DNA of 62,819 nucleotides from Paenibacillus sp. FSL H7-0331 (GCF_001956045.1 NZ_MRTH01000042.1:1-62819); one strand, 5' to 3'. Counted from the stretch's first letter, positions 52,436 through 61,243 are shown. A program made the numbers and translations. The notes: a model not told the origin generated them from the letters alone.

Positions 52436-54214
52436 ATGCACGAGGCTATGATCAAAATGCTGCGGAATATGAAATTGATGAAGAAGCTTATCATGCTGCT
52501 CATCGTATTCGTCGTCATTCCCATTCTGGTTATCGATTTTGTCGTAGCCAAAAAGCTCGAATCCATTACGGAAGAACAGGTCGGCAATGCCCTGCTGCAG
52601 CTAGTGAGTGGAAGTCATTTGACATTGGACCGGGAAAGCACCGATTTCGAGGAAAAGACCAAGAACATCATGATTTCGCAAGAGATTCAGCAGTTGGCCA
52701 GCTTGCCTTCCTCATCCGAATATGAAAGACTTGCTATCTTTAATGCATTGGACAAATATTTGAATAATTACTCGACGAATGCGATACGGTACTCGCTGTT
52801 TATATCGGATAAGGATAAATCGTATTCTTTTGTTCCCAACCCGGATTTGTTAACGAACGGAATTTTCTACTCCACCGATTTTAATGAATTATCGTGGTTT
52901 AAAGACGCCAGCGAAGCCAAAGGAAAAGGGATTATTCGGGTTATCGATAAATTCGGATATAATCCTAACCATACACAGACGGTTGCCTACCTACGCCAGC
53001 TGAACAGCACATATAATGGAGAGATGGTTATCGGTTATTTGGCTGTCTCGGGTATTGAAACTCAGCTGCAGATGGATTTTACGCCATTCAGCAAATATAC
53101 GGATGCTGAGGTCGTACTGCTCGACCATACTCAAGCTGTGCTAGCAAGCAATACAAATTATTACAACGTCGGAACGAACGTGAGTGTGCCGCCAAATAAG
53201 CTGGAAGGGGTATACAAAGTAAAGGAGGCGAATCACGAATTGATGTGCATCCTGCATACAAGTGAATACACGAATACGCAGCTGCTGATGAGAGTGCCTG
53301 TGGAGTCGATTATTATCGATCATATTAGTGTGCAGCATTTGGTGAATTGGATTATGATTGTATATTTCCTGATTCTCATTCTCGCTAGTATGTACTTCAT
53401 TCAATCGATATTGAAACCGATCTCCAGGCTGGCGCGCATCACGAACTCCTATCATCCAGGACAGTCGTTGTCCATATCCATACAATCGGACAGCCAAAAC
53501 GAAATCGTACTGCTGAACAATCTGTTCATTCGTATGACGAACCGGCTGAATCAGACGATATATGACAAGTACGAGCTGGAGCTGAAAAATAAAGAGGTAG
53601 AGCTGTCTACGCTTCATGCACAAATCAATCCGCATCTGCTGTATAACACCTTGGAATCGGTTTATTGGCATACATTAATGGAGGGCGCAGCCGAGTCCGC
53701 CCAAATGATAAAGGATTTATCGCTGATTATGCGTATTGGCTTGAGTAAAGGGAAGCTGCTCATTCCTATTATGGAGGAAATTCATCATGCGGAGGCTTAC
53801 TTGAGGCTGCAGCTATTTCGTTACGAGTACTCGTTCCAGGTCTACTGGGACATCGAAGAGGAAACGAAACGATACCTGATCCCAAAAGTTGTGCTGCAGC
53901 CCATCATTGAAAATGCCATTTTACATGGAATCAAAAATATGAGTCACGATGGAGAGCTAAGGGTTTCTGTCAAAATGGTTGGTGAACGCATCGTCATCAG
54001 CATCGAGGACAACGGGTACAAGCAAATAGATATTGAGAAGCTAAATGCGATTCTGCATGATGGAGAGACCAACAAAGGATATGGCATTATTAATGTGCAG
54101 AAGCGCATTCAGCTGCATTTTGGCAGCAACTATGGTATACAGTATTCGCTTCGCGAAGATCAGGGCGTGTGTGCAAGGATCGAGATACCTATGGTGCTGG
54201 ATGGGAGCGGCTGA
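52436..54214 (+). CDS. YesM-type sensor histidine kinase of the second sugar locus
   Basis: A 592-residue membrane kinase. Helix 1 near residues 15-33, an extracytoplasmic sensor domain of about 260 residues, helix 2 near 300-325, then HAMP and kinase with H-box Q-I-N-P-H-L-L-Y-N-T-L and N-box I-I-E-N-A-I-L-H-G; D-N-G marks the G1 box. The start is uncertain: ATG 52436 abuts AAGGG, whereas ATG 52448 and 52457 are also possible. It is separated by a terminator from the importer, and its cognate regulator is at the front of the locus. Confidence 0.9.
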   Translation: MHEAMIKMLRNMKLMKKLIMLLIVFVVIPILVIDFVVAKKLESITEEQVGNALLQLVSGSHLTLDRESTDFEEKTKNIMISQEIQQLASLPSSSEYERLAIFNALDKYLNNYSTNAIRYSLFISDKDKSYSFVPNPDLLTNGIFYSTDFNELSWFKDASEAKGKGIIRVIDKFGYNPNHTQTVAYLRQLNSTYNGEMVIGYLAVSGIETQLQMDFTPFSKYTDAEVVLLDHTQAVLASNTNYYNVGTNVSVPPNKLEGVYKVKEANHELMCILHTSEYTNTQLLMRVPVESIIIDHISVQHLVNWIMIVYFLILILASMYFIQSILKPISRLARITNSYHPGQSLSISIQSDSQNEIVLLNNLFIRMTNRLNQTIYDKYELELKNKEVELSTLHAQINPHLLYNTLESVYWHTLMEGAAESAQMIKDLSLIMRIGLSKGKLLIPIMEEIHHAEAYLRLQLFRYEYSFQVYWDIEEETKRYLIPKVVLQPIIENAILHGIKNMSHDGELRVSVKMVGERIVISIEDNGYKQIDIEKLNAILHDGETNKGYGIINVQKRIQLHFGSNYGIQYSLREDQGVCARIEIPMVLDGSG

Positions 54215-54287
54215 GAAGTACGGTTGAGCTCAATCGCGATCAGCTTGAGATACGTCTATGTCTGTCGTTACATAAAGTAGTTCCTCT

Positions 54288-55097
54288 TCACAATTGGATG
54301 ACTAGCCCATCATACGCTACTTGTATGCCAGCCGGTGTAAAAATTTCCGTCAAGTCCTCATGCAATAAGCCGGCATTATGAGAAAAGTGGGTCACCACCA
54401 CCTGGGCTCCCAGTTTCAGGACGTTGTTGTCTACCATCCATGTTTTCGTTTCAAGTACTGCTTCGACGTTCATATGATTGTTCCTGTTCGAGCTGTAGCC
54501 TGTTGTACATTCCAATATAACCAGATCGAGCTGTTTATCCTTAAGCCAATTCCAGGTTTGTTCAGGGAACCAACCACTGTCGTTGCCGTACAGTATCGTT
54601 GTACCTTCCTTATCAATGTAATAGAGCAAGCAAGTTTCATTTGGATCATGATCGGCTAGTAGAGGTACGATGGTCGCGGTCTGCGTCTTGATGGATTTAA
54701 AGGGATCAACCCTATGGAAATTATAGTTATGGGACAGACCGTTTAATGCCTGCTGACAGCGTTGGAGGGGTATTTCGTGACCATAGACATGCAGGGGTTT
54801 ATTCCCAAACTGTGCGTAGCCTTTAGCGCGAATTCCCATATCTTCTGCATACAAGTGGTCGGAATGGGAGTGTGTGATCAGCAAATCCTGCACGTTGTTC
54901 ATATCAATTCCGTATTTCAGCGAGTGGTACAACGTATCTGGCGGAAAATCGACCTTCAGCACTTCATCGATCATTACCGATGTTCGTGTCCGAATGTTAC
55001 GCCCCCCTCGTTCACGAGCTTGATGACAAGTGGAGCATTGGCAAAAAAGTGACGGAATCCCTTCATACGCAGCGGTACCCAGAAAATGTACTTTCAT
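54288..55097 (-). CDS. MBL-fold metallo-hydrolase, PhnP-like
   Basis: A 269-residue metallo-beta-lactamase-fold hydrolase. Metal ligands: H-S-H-S-D-H (residues 76-81), a later histidine in L-A-D-H-D, and T-H-F-S-H near the end. The N-terminal C-Q-C-S-T-C cluster with R-x-R-T-S resembles the zinc-binding extension of PhnP cyclic phosphodiesterases. Phosphonate genes are absent, so the substrate could be another cyclic or ester phosphate. It converges with the kinase gene across about 75 bases. Confidence 0.85.
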   Translation of the reverse strand: MKVHFLGTAAYEGIPSLFCQCSTCHQARERGGRNIRTRTSVMIDEVLKVDFPPDTLYHSLKYGIDMNNVQDLLITHSHSDHLYAEDMGIRAKGYAQFGNKPLHVYGHEIPLQRCQQALNGLSHNYNFHRVDPFKSIKTQTATIVPLLADHDPNETCLLYYIDKEGTTILYGNDSGWFPEQTWNWLKDKQLDLVILECTTGYSSNRNNHMNVEAVLETKTWMVDNNVLKLGAQVVVTHFSHNAGLLHEDLTEIFTPAGIQVAYDGLVIQL

Positions 55098-55310
55098 TAG
55101 GTTGTTCCTCCTTAACGTTATTCATTAGAGTAGAGGCTTGCCATACAGTGAATAGGGGAAGCTGCCTCCCCCTAATGATGATACAGCATACAGTTGTTTT
55201 CAAGTCTTATTTTTTGAGCAAACCAGCCAAGGAAGGCAGCCGAGTTTTCAAACCTTACGTTTAGGGATATATTGTGAGGGCGATATCATGATATGAGGAA
55301 GGTGTACCTA

Positions 55311-55785
55311 ATGAAAATAACGGAAGTAATCATACGCACACATCGCTTCGACGCAATGAAAGCTTTTTATGGCTCCTTGTTGGGGCTGGACATTCTAGAG
55401 GATCAACAGCCGCATCTGTCGTTCCAAGCTGGGGAATCGATTCTTTCTTTCCGGGAGAGCTCGCCCACGGAAAATCCGTTTTATCACGTTGCGTCGATAA
55501 TCTGATTGAGTTCATCGCTCACCATACGCTTGACAATGCGGTAGACGAAGCTTGGTTGCCAGGGTGCTCACTGAAGCGTTTCAGCTTAACCTATGGGGTG
55601 GGGACGGGCAGCAATTCGCGCCGCTTGGTGACGTGGAAGGCCTCTTGATTGTTGTAGACAAGCAGCGGCCCTGGTTCCCGGATGGACGAACACCAGCCGT
55701 GTTCGATACAACAGTTTCTATTAAAGTCACAGATTCAGCGAGCCCTAGGCTTCAGAATGGCCTGTATGAATTAAGATCGACTTGA
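55311..55785 (+). pseudogene. Broken VOC (glyoxalase-like) protein
   Basis: Frame 1 gives the start of a VOC protein (M-K-I-T-E-V-I-I-R at 55311) up to about 55501; the frame then stops at a TGA. A second frame (about 55500-55640) continues with N-L-I-E-F-I-A-H-H, and a third (from about 55552) with V-L-T-E-A-F-Q-L-N-L to a full C-terminus at 55785. Pieces of one glyoxalase-type gene survive with the middle missing and at least two frameshifts. AGGAAGG precedes the start. Nonfunctional on this reading. Confidence 0.8.
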
Positions 55786-55852
55786 ATAGGGACCTGATCA
55801 GTCAGCATCTTACAGCTGATCATTGGGGGGATAGAGAGGTGAGTTCAAGCCG

Positions 55853-56243
55853 ATGAAGCAACATGCAGAAATAAAGGTGCATATTGTGTTTGGAGATTCT
55901 GCTGCTGGAAGTTTAAAGCTAGCTATTCAGCAATTGGGATATGCCGACACGAACAAGGTCATTTCATTCCGCGATCGCTTTTCTATAGGTCCGTTATGGA
56001 AGCTTCATGATAAGGATGGGTGGGACCAAAGAAATGAATGGATCAGAGACCACATTAATGATGAGTACAATGAGGTTCATGACGAAGATGCAGAAGTCGA
56101 TTATCAAAACTTGATAGGACAAATTGAACAAATTCCCGCACAAGCTGAATGAGATATTTGTGTTTAACGCAGGGGAAGTTTGCAGCAAAAGATTCAATCT
56201 TCCCGACAGGTCGATCGATTATACTTTAGTTTCTCAACATTAA
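55853..56243 (+). pseudogene. Truncated and frameshifted DUF1835 gene
   Basis: The first 99 residues (to 56152) match the N-terminal DUF1835 domain (V-H-I-V-F-G-D-S-A-A-G-S-L). Normal family proteins are about 250 residues or more. In the +1 frame, I-F-V-F-N-A-G-E-V-C-S-K-R-F and further residues run from about 56142 to a TAA at 56241-56243, looking like the middle-to-end of the same protein after a deletion. So the gene is probably dead; a short product of 99 residues is not excluded. Confidence 0.7.
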
Positions 56244-56356
56244 ATGCAAAGTAGATATATAATGTGCTGAATAAAAGACTAATTTGGATAGGGTGGTGTA
56301 CATGGAATGGTATACGTCACAAGAATATTAGTTTACAACAAAGTTGACTACTTGTT

Positions 56357-56389
56357 TAAAAAAAAGAGACAGCCATTAATCATTGGCTG
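56357..56389 (-). terminator. Terminator of the minus-strand small gene at 56424
   Basis: Minus strand: CAGCCA-N8-TGGCTG followed by T-C-T-C and eight Ts. Strong poly-T. Confidence 0.85.
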
Positions 56390-56423
56390 CTCAGGCATAT
56401 ATTCGCTATTTATCGTTATAAAG

Positions 56424-56780
56424 TTAGACATCAATGCGTGTAAATTCTCGATGCACGATATGATTAGGGTTCTGATTGAAGGCCGCGTCTCTTCCGAAAG
56501 TGCCAACCAGCACGGTGTTATCATCTTCATGATGTACTTTGATTTGAACCTCATACGTAATGACATTAACAGGAATAGTAGTTGTATGAAAAATATTGGA
56601 ACGTGATGGAACTTTTACAGTAACTTCGTCGATTATTGTTTTTGTACCATCCAAGGCGAAAACTTTAATTTTTGCTGTTACAGTTTTGTTTCGATTGTTG
56701 TTTAATACATGGGTAACGGTATCAACTGAACGATTATTGCCTGTGTTTTCAAGTGGACCTGTTGAGTATTTTATAGACAT
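56424..56780 (-). CDS. Small conserved-looking protein of unknown function
   Basis: A 118-residue protein, start at ATG 56780 with GAGGAGTG 9 bases upstream; the ORF extends six codons above without one. It reads as a beta-rich, charged product without a signal peptide or membrane segment: S-T-G-P-L-E-N-T-G-N-N-R-S, then repeated V/I-threonine strands and D-E-V-T-V-K-V-P-S. The pattern N-N-N-R-N-K-T-V-T-A-K resembles Firmicutes spore or surface proteins, but I do not recognise the family. A strong terminator follows, so it looks expressed. It is the only intact gene inside this decayed stretch. Confidence 0.62.
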   Translation of the reverse strand: MSIKYSTGPLENTGNNRSVDTVTHVLNNNRNKTVTAKIKVFALDGTKTIIDEVTVKVPSRSNIFHTTTIPVNVITYEVQIKVHHEDDNTVLVGTFGRDAAFNQNPNHIVHREFTRIDV

Positions 56781-56955
56781 ATTTATCACTCCTCTCAATC
56801 TTACGTACTAGCAGTAAATGCATTGATAGGGTCAAATGAAATGGACAAGTTGCAGGGGACAACAATGGATTTACTAAAAATGCTCACGTAGTGCGGCAGC
56901 CGTGTACAGAATTAATAGTTTGTTACCCCTTATACCAAGGAGAGGAGGCAAGGAC

Positions 56956-57312
56956 ATGGCAGTCCCAAGGATTCTGCATTACCCTAGCATCAAGTGGAAT
57001 CTATCGGAATGTATTATCGAGCACATGCCTCAGCATACAACCTATCTCGAACCATTCTTCGGATCCGGCGCAGTACTCTTTAATAAAGTACCCTCGCAAC
57101 TCGAAACGGTCAACGATCTTGACGGCGACGTTGTAAATCTCTTCCGAATCATTCGGGAACGTCCAGAAGAGTTGGCAGGAGTGGTTCACTGGACGCCTTA
57201 CGCCAGAAGGAAAACGACGATGCACACAATCCTGCTGCCGATGCGCTTGAACAGGCACGTAGATTACCGTATGACGTTAGCGTGTACTCTTGGCGGAGGC
57301 GCTGGGGAATAA
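56956..57312 (+). pseudogene. Frameshifted phage-type DNA adenine methylase fragment
   Basis: Frame 1 (from ATG 56956) gives the N-terminus of a D12-class adenine methyltransferase: P-F-F-G-S-G-A-V, then N-D-L-D-G-D-V-V-N-L-F. After about 57208 the homologous text continues in the +1 frame (E-N-D-D-A-H-N-P-A-A-D-A-L-E-Q-A-R) and then decays. The D-P-P-Y catalytic half is missing. A phage origin is likely. Confidence 0.78.
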
Positions 57313-57369
57313 TCGTTCCGATCAACCATTATTACACGGGGGATAGGTGATCGGAATGAGACAAATAAA

Positions 57370-57447
57370 TTGCTTATAGATGCGGGCTAATACTAAACGT
57401 TCTTCTACAGCCTGCCTTGTAGCTTCTCTATCGATCTCCCATGGAAA
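57370..57447 (-). pseudogene. ArpU-like N-terminal fragment, inverted
   Basis: Minus strand reads F-P-W-E-I-D-R-E-A-T-R-Q-A-V-E-E-R, close to the opening of phage ArpU-type transcriptional regulators (P-E-I-D-R-E-A-T). It ends at about 57447, exactly where the plus-strand terminase fragment begins. Short match, so moderate confidence. Confidence 0.4.
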
Positions 57448-57448
57448 T

Positions 57449-57766
57449 ACTGGGATTGATCCGACTATAAGTGAGCAGGAGTCTGCGGATGATTTTGTTG
57501 ACTTTACCATTGGAATTAACGTGAACAATAAATTCATCTTGTTGAATCCTTTTGATTCGCATCTAGAATTTACGGAGCAAGTAAAAGTCATTATCAAAAA
57601 ATATCAGGAATGGTTGCCAGAACGCGCAGGGATTGAGACTAATGCTTATCAGAAATCGCTCAAGCAACAAACCATTAAGGATGCCTATATTCCTGTTAAG
57701 GGACTCAATCAAAATTGTTTTGAAATAGCAAAACCACCTCTGCTGCCGAATGAATATCCTCAATAG
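57449..57766 (+). pseudogene. Phage terminase large-subunit fragment
   Basis: From G-I-D-P-T-I-S-E-Q-E-S-A-D-D-F (about 57452) the plus-strand frame matches the RNase H-like nuclease half of phage terminase large subunits, with H-L-E-F-T-E-Q-V-K and G-I-E-T-N-A-Y-Q-K-S-L. The open frame extends upstream to 57380 but the residues there look unrelated. The tail after G-L-N-Q also differs. Nuclease Asp is retained but the ATPase half is lost. Confidence 0.78.
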
Positions 57767-57778
57767 GGATGTGATGAA

Positions 57779-57904
57779 ATGGGCATTACATTCCAAGGTT
57801 TTAAAGGCAACTCCATGAAGGGTGGACTGATCTGGCAGGAGAGTGACAGCTTATTTCCTTTCACCTGTATTTATTTGCCGGCGCGAGTTCCCCATGGGCG
57901 GTAA
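57779..57904 (+). CDS. Doubtful 41-codon ORF in the phage remnant
   Basis: ATG 57779 with AGGGATG upstream; product begins M-G-I-T-F-Q-G-F-K-G. I recognise no domain. Listed because it follows the terminase fragment in the same direction; may be a decayed phage gene. Confidence 0.25.
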   Translation: MGITFQGFKGNSMKGGLIWQESDSLFPFTCIYLPARVPHGR

Positions 57905-58097
57905 TGCGTTTATAACATCATCTATGAGTCGTCCAGATCACTCATCCACTGGCTGCAGGAGTGTAGACTGTAACAATCGAAATGATCCGAATCGAAAGAT
58001 GGCACCGAAGTATCCCGACAGAAGGACGCAATTTGACTAATGGATCAAGCGATATTCAAAGATATTCCGAGCAAATGATAGTTCGAGTGTAAACGAT

Positions 58098-58130
58098 TAA
58101 AAAGGAATTGCCGTGGCTCAGCAACTCCTT
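58098..58130 (-). terminator. Terminator of the small basic protein gene
   Basis: Minus strand: AAGGAGTTGC / GCAATTCCTT (one mismatch) then five Ts. Lies 16 bases beyond the stop codon. Confidence 0.8.
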
Positions 58131-58145
58131 CATCTTGAATTTTAA

Positions 58146-58334
58146 TTAAATTAGGATAGCTCTGATAATAAGGGAGGTCAGTATGGCTCTCCGTATAATG
58201 ACTCCTCTAGAGTTCATAAACCGGATGGTGGTATGGGTACGGCTCTTGGCTACAACTCGTCCATTAAAGACAGTCGTAGTTCCATTCGTGTTTCTAACGA
58301 CAATACCATAAAACCGATTGAGTAAAAGATTCAT
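58146..58334 (-). CDS. Small basic protein of unknown function
   Basis: A 62-residue, basic, beta-rich product (N-L-L-L-N-R-F-Y-G-I, V-R-N-T-N-G-T-T-T-V-F-N-G, R-A-I-L-T). ATG 58334 has GTGAGG about 8 bases upstream, which decides against the longer ORF. It has its own terminator, so it is likely real. Possibly RNA/DNA binding or spore-related; not recognised. Confidence 0.5.
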   Translation of the reverse strand: MNLLLNRFYGIVVRNTNGTTTVFNGRVVAKSRTHTTIRFMNSRGVIIRRAILTSLIIRAILI

Positions 58335-58911
58335 ATATATCGCCTCACTTTTTGTTTGGTGATATATTCTATTCTTCTTTCTCATAACAGTGAGGGCTAG
58401 TTTACTAGGTTAATAGAGAAAAAAATTAGGAATAAAGAAAAACCACCTCATAAGAAAGATGGCTAGAGGAATGGATATTTTTTACACCAATGCAGCTTCA
58501 GGAACGATACCTTTTTTAAGAATGGTCGACTTAATGTAGGCTGTTACCAGGGCATCGTAGGTCTTTACATTAGTCTCTCCGACTATTAATTATCTTGCGG
58601 AGAAAAAAACAATTATGCAAGTCAAAGTATGTTGTATAAGTTAAATTTTGAGGGGAGAATCAAGGTGCTACTTACAGGAAGGGTTTTCTTGATAGCTAAG
58701 AATGATGGGCAATGAAGTAACTGATTCGGAAAAACAGGCATTAAAAAATGTAATTGATGCATTTTTGGCTCTGGGTGGTTCGCTAGATGAAATATATTAG
58801 CAAAAAATACAATGGCAAAGGGATATGCTGTGCAAAGTGATGGGGGCAGTGTACAACGCTTACAGCTTCGAAGTTGGCGTTTCTGATTATTCCCAAGTGA
58901 TAAGAAAGTTC
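58335..58911. other. Gene-poor stretch with fragments
   Basis: No intact gene in about 570 bases. On the minus strand, 58482-58589 reads G-E-T-N-V-K-T-Y-D-A-L-V-T and ends A-A-L-V-stop, a credible C-terminal end without a start; I do not recognise the family. On the plus strand a 32-codon ORF (58702-58800, M-M-G-N-E-V-T-D-S-E-K) has no convincing ribosome site. The rest shows AT-rich filler. This fits the decayed prophage neighbourhood. Confidence 0.45.
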
Positions 58912-58946
58912 AAAAGCCCTCATCCTTCATCATCGGGATTGAGGGC
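58912..58946 (-). terminator. Terminator of the 58955 lipoprotein gene
   Basis: Minus strand: GCCCTCAATCC pairs with GGATGAGGGC (one bulged base), then TTTTG. Similar in sequence to the hairpins at 59589 and 60311. Confidence 0.75.
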
Positions 58947-58954
58947 ATATTTGA

Positions 58955-59458
58955 TCATTTGATCAATTTATCCATTACATCTTGATACTTTTTAAATTGA
59001 TCTTCTTTCATGTCCCCACTCATTTGAATTAAAAATAGCCCTTTTGCATAAGTAAAGGAATACAGCATAGCAGAACTTTTCCCAAGCTCATCGTAATATT
59101 TTTTAATATTATCTAAATCAGCTTTATTTTCAAACTGTAACACACGGCCTCCGATGTCTTTTCCTAAAGATGGAACAAGAACGCGCAAGCCATTACCTAA
59201 TTTAGGTGCCATACCGTAGTCCTTTGCCTCCATTTTAGTAGGCGTTTCAGCTTCAAGGCCTCCATCTTTAAATGCTTGAACAAGGCTCTCTAAAGTAACA
59301 GCTTTAATAGTCTCTTCTTTTTTTGCGGGTGCTGTTGCGGGAACGGTAGCTGGTGTAGAAGATGACTGAACATTTGTCTGATTAGGTGCCGAACCACAGC
59401 CGGATGCAAACAAGCATATTGCAGCGATTGACGAATATAAAATAAACTGTTTTTTCAT
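58955..59458 (-). CDS. Lipoprotein of unknown function
   Basis: A 167-residue exported lipoprotein starting at ATG 59458 (AAAGGGG 13 bases upstream, a little far); the ORF extends 15 codons above. Signal peptide ends F-A-S-G-C (Cys21). The mature part has a short linker of S, T, P and A residues and then a globular portion; no domain recognised. It is divergent from the secreted phospholipase-D-like gene. Confidence 0.72.
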   Translation of the reverse strand: MKKQFILYSSIAAICLFASGCGSAPNQTNVQSSSTPATVPATAPAKKEETIKAVTLESLVQAFKDGGLEAETPTKMEAKDYGMAPKLGNGLRVLVPSLGKDIGGRVLQFENKADLDNIKKYYDELGKSSAMLYSFTYAKGLFLIQMSGDMKEDQFKKYQDVMDKLIK

Positions 59459-59588
59459 GATACGTTTTAAACCCCTTTTTTTGTCTGATATTGTCAGATA
59501 CAACTATACCAAATATAGGAATAAAGTACCATACCCTGTAAAGTAAACTTTTCCTGACCATAATCTCAACCACGAGGGAATATCAAGA

Positions 59589-59612
59589 GCCTCTTCCTTC
59601 GGGATCGAGGGC
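59589..59612. repeat. Decayed CCTC/GAGG hairpin, relative of nearby terminators
   Basis: GCCTCTTCC-N4-GGATCGAGGGC forms an imperfect stem in a gap between divergent genes. It resembles 58916-58946 and 60311-60332, as if a gene and its terminator were once here. Confidence 0.4.
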
Positions 59613-59675
59613 ATTTTGTGTTTGCATGCAATTACCTGCCATGTGATAATATTGCTATAAACTTCATAGAGGTGA

Positions 59676-60296
59676 ATGATGAAAAAAGTTATCGGACGTA
59701 TTACGTTAGTGTGTATTATCGTGATAGCAGGCTACTCCGCAGTAAAGGCTTCTGTAAAGTCAGATCTAAGTAAACCGGCTCAAGGGGTAACTCAACCGGC
59801 CGCAGTAACAACGGGGCAGTCGGTGGGCGAATATTACTTCACTCGTGCTGATCAGCATCCCGATAAAGCGTTGATCGATATCATTAATGCTGCAAGCCAG
59901 ACATTGGACATAGCCATATATAGCTTGACTCATCCAGATATAGTGGCAGCGATCAAAGGCGCAAAAGATCGAAGCGTAACAGTTCGGATCATCACAGACA
60001 AGGTTCAATCCGATGGCAAAGTACAGGGCGAAGCTATGAAAATACTGGGCAGCGCCGGTGTCCCGATGAAGGTTAACAAGCATAGCGGCCTCATGCATCT
60101 TAAAATGTCAGTTGTCGATAAGAAGATCGCAACTACGGGATCATTTAACTACTCCAAAGCAGCCAGTACGATGAATGATGAAGTGTTGATGGTCATGCGT
60201 AACGATGAGGTAGCCAAATCCTTCACAGAGCAATTTGAACACATGTGGAATGACACGAAGGGATTTGAAACGATCGAGAAGAAAATTGCCCAATAA
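59676..60296 (+). CDS. Exported phospholipase D-like (HKD) protein
   Basis: A 206-residue protein with an N-terminal signal segment (residues 4-25) and one HKD motif: H141-x-K143-x4-D148-x6-G155-S156-x-N158. Single-motif members of this group (for example Nuc) are nucleases or phosphodiesterases that work as dimers. Two adjacent ATG codons (59676, 59679) follow GAGGTG, so the first residue is uncertain by one codon. It is monocistronic and ends at a terminator. Likely an extracellular nuclease; substrate not shown. Confidence 0.82.
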   Translation: MMKKVIGRITLVCIIVIAGYSAVKASVKSDLSKPAQGVTQPAAVTTGQSVGEYYFTRADQHPDKALIDIINAASQTLDIAIYSLTHPDIVAAIKGAKDRSVTVRIITDKVQSDGKVQGEAMKILGSAGVPMKVNKHSGLMHLKMSVVDKKIATTGSFNYSKAASTMNDEVLMVMRNDEVAKSFTEQFEHMWNDTKGFETIEKKIAQ

Positions 60297-60310
60297 GAAC
60301 ATGACTAAAA

Positions 60311-60339
60311 CCCTCTATCTTTAGATTGAGGGCTATTTT
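60311..60339 (+). terminator. Terminator after the HKD gene
   Basis: CCCTC-t-ATCT-tt-AGAT-t-GAGGG stem, then GGCTATTTTT. Clear. Confidence 0.8.
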
Positions 60340-60355
60340 TAATTCAATTAATTGG

Positions 60356-61243
60356 TTAAGTTATTGAGCGTTCAGAAATGACGGAATAAAAGGAGGCGCG
60401 GTACTTCGCCGGTGGTATCCCAAAGTGTTTGCGGAACAGACGAAAAAAATAGTTCATATCAGAGATACCTACACTAGAGCTAATTTCCCGCAAGGATGAT
60501 TCAGAGTGCTCCAATAGATCTCTGGCCTTCAACATCCGAATTCTGTTCAAATATTGGAGAGGCGTTAAGTCGGTATGCTTCTTCAAACATTTGGATAAGT
60601 AATCGATAGAAAAATTTAATTTTTGTGACATCTCCTCAAGGCGGAAAGGTTTGTCTATATGGTCATTCAGATAGATGATAATGTCGTCGCAGATTTGTTG
60701 ACTGTGGTGATTATGTGAAGTTTTCGACATTTTCTGAAGCATCATGAGCAATTGTCCAAATAGAGCCTGAAGAGGGAGCATCTGTTCAAGGACGGAGAGG
60801 TTGCGAAGTTCTATCATCTCGTCCAGAAGCGACCAAATCTGACTTGTGTTCAGTTCTTTGAATTTAGGGATATACATGAACTGTTCCTGCGGTTCAAGGT
60901 CGCGGTATGTGGTGATGGGTAGAACGGAATGCCAACGGATCTCTTCGGGGTGCACGAGTCGGTGAGCAGAATGATGTTGAAAATGCAGGTAATAAATCAA
61001 CGTGTCCTCCCTGCAGGCGATATGGCCATAGTGCAGCTTGCCTGGTTCCAGAACGAGCATCTGATTTTCCCCAATTTCGTAAGGGATCCCGTCTTCATTC
61101 ATATATAAGGTGCCGTATCGGACGAAAATGATATCGTACAGTGAGAATATGCGTTCATAATGTTGATATGACTTGGGAAACTTGACTTTGCTCACCGTGA
61201 CCAGGACGGGAAGAGGAGGAATCGACAGCTCCAGACATGACAT
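60356..61243 (-). CDS. AraC-family transcriptional regulator with cupin domain
   Basis: A 295-residue regulator. The N-terminal half (about 20-160) is a cupin-like sensor (G-T-L-Y-M-N-E-D, L-V-L-E-P-G-K-L-H); the C-terminal 100 residues are the AraC DNA-binding domain (L-S-K-C-L-K-K-H-T, I-S-D-M-N-Y-F-F-R-L-F). ATG 61243 is chosen because AAAGG is about 11 bases upstream; the longer ORF of 24 extra codons lacks one. It is divergent from the GH43-like gene and is the natural candidate to activate it with sugar. Confidence 0.87.
   Translation of the reverse strand: MSCLELSIPPLPVLVTVSKVKFPKSYQHYERIFSLYDIIFVRYGTLYMNEDGIPYEIGENQMLVLEPGKLHYGHIACREDTLIYYLHFQHHSAHRLVHPEEIRWHSVLPITTYRDLEPQEQFMYIPKFKELNTSQIWSLLDEMIELRNLSVLEQMLPLQALFGQLLMMLQKMSKTSHNHHSQQICDDIIIYLNDHIDKPFRLEEMSQKLNFSIDYLSKCLKKHTDLTPLQYLNRIRMLKARDLLEHSESSLREISSSVGISDMNYFFRLFRKHFGIPPAKYRASFYSVISERSIT

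Noticed and set aside
53141..53671. 176-codon minus-strand frame within the second sensor kinase
   Set aside because: Opposite strand of a gene with clear kinase motifs; no RBS and no domain.
56307..56606. 99-codon plus-strand frame opposite the small gene at 56424
   Set aside because: The minus-strand gene has RBS and terminator; the plus frame has neither.
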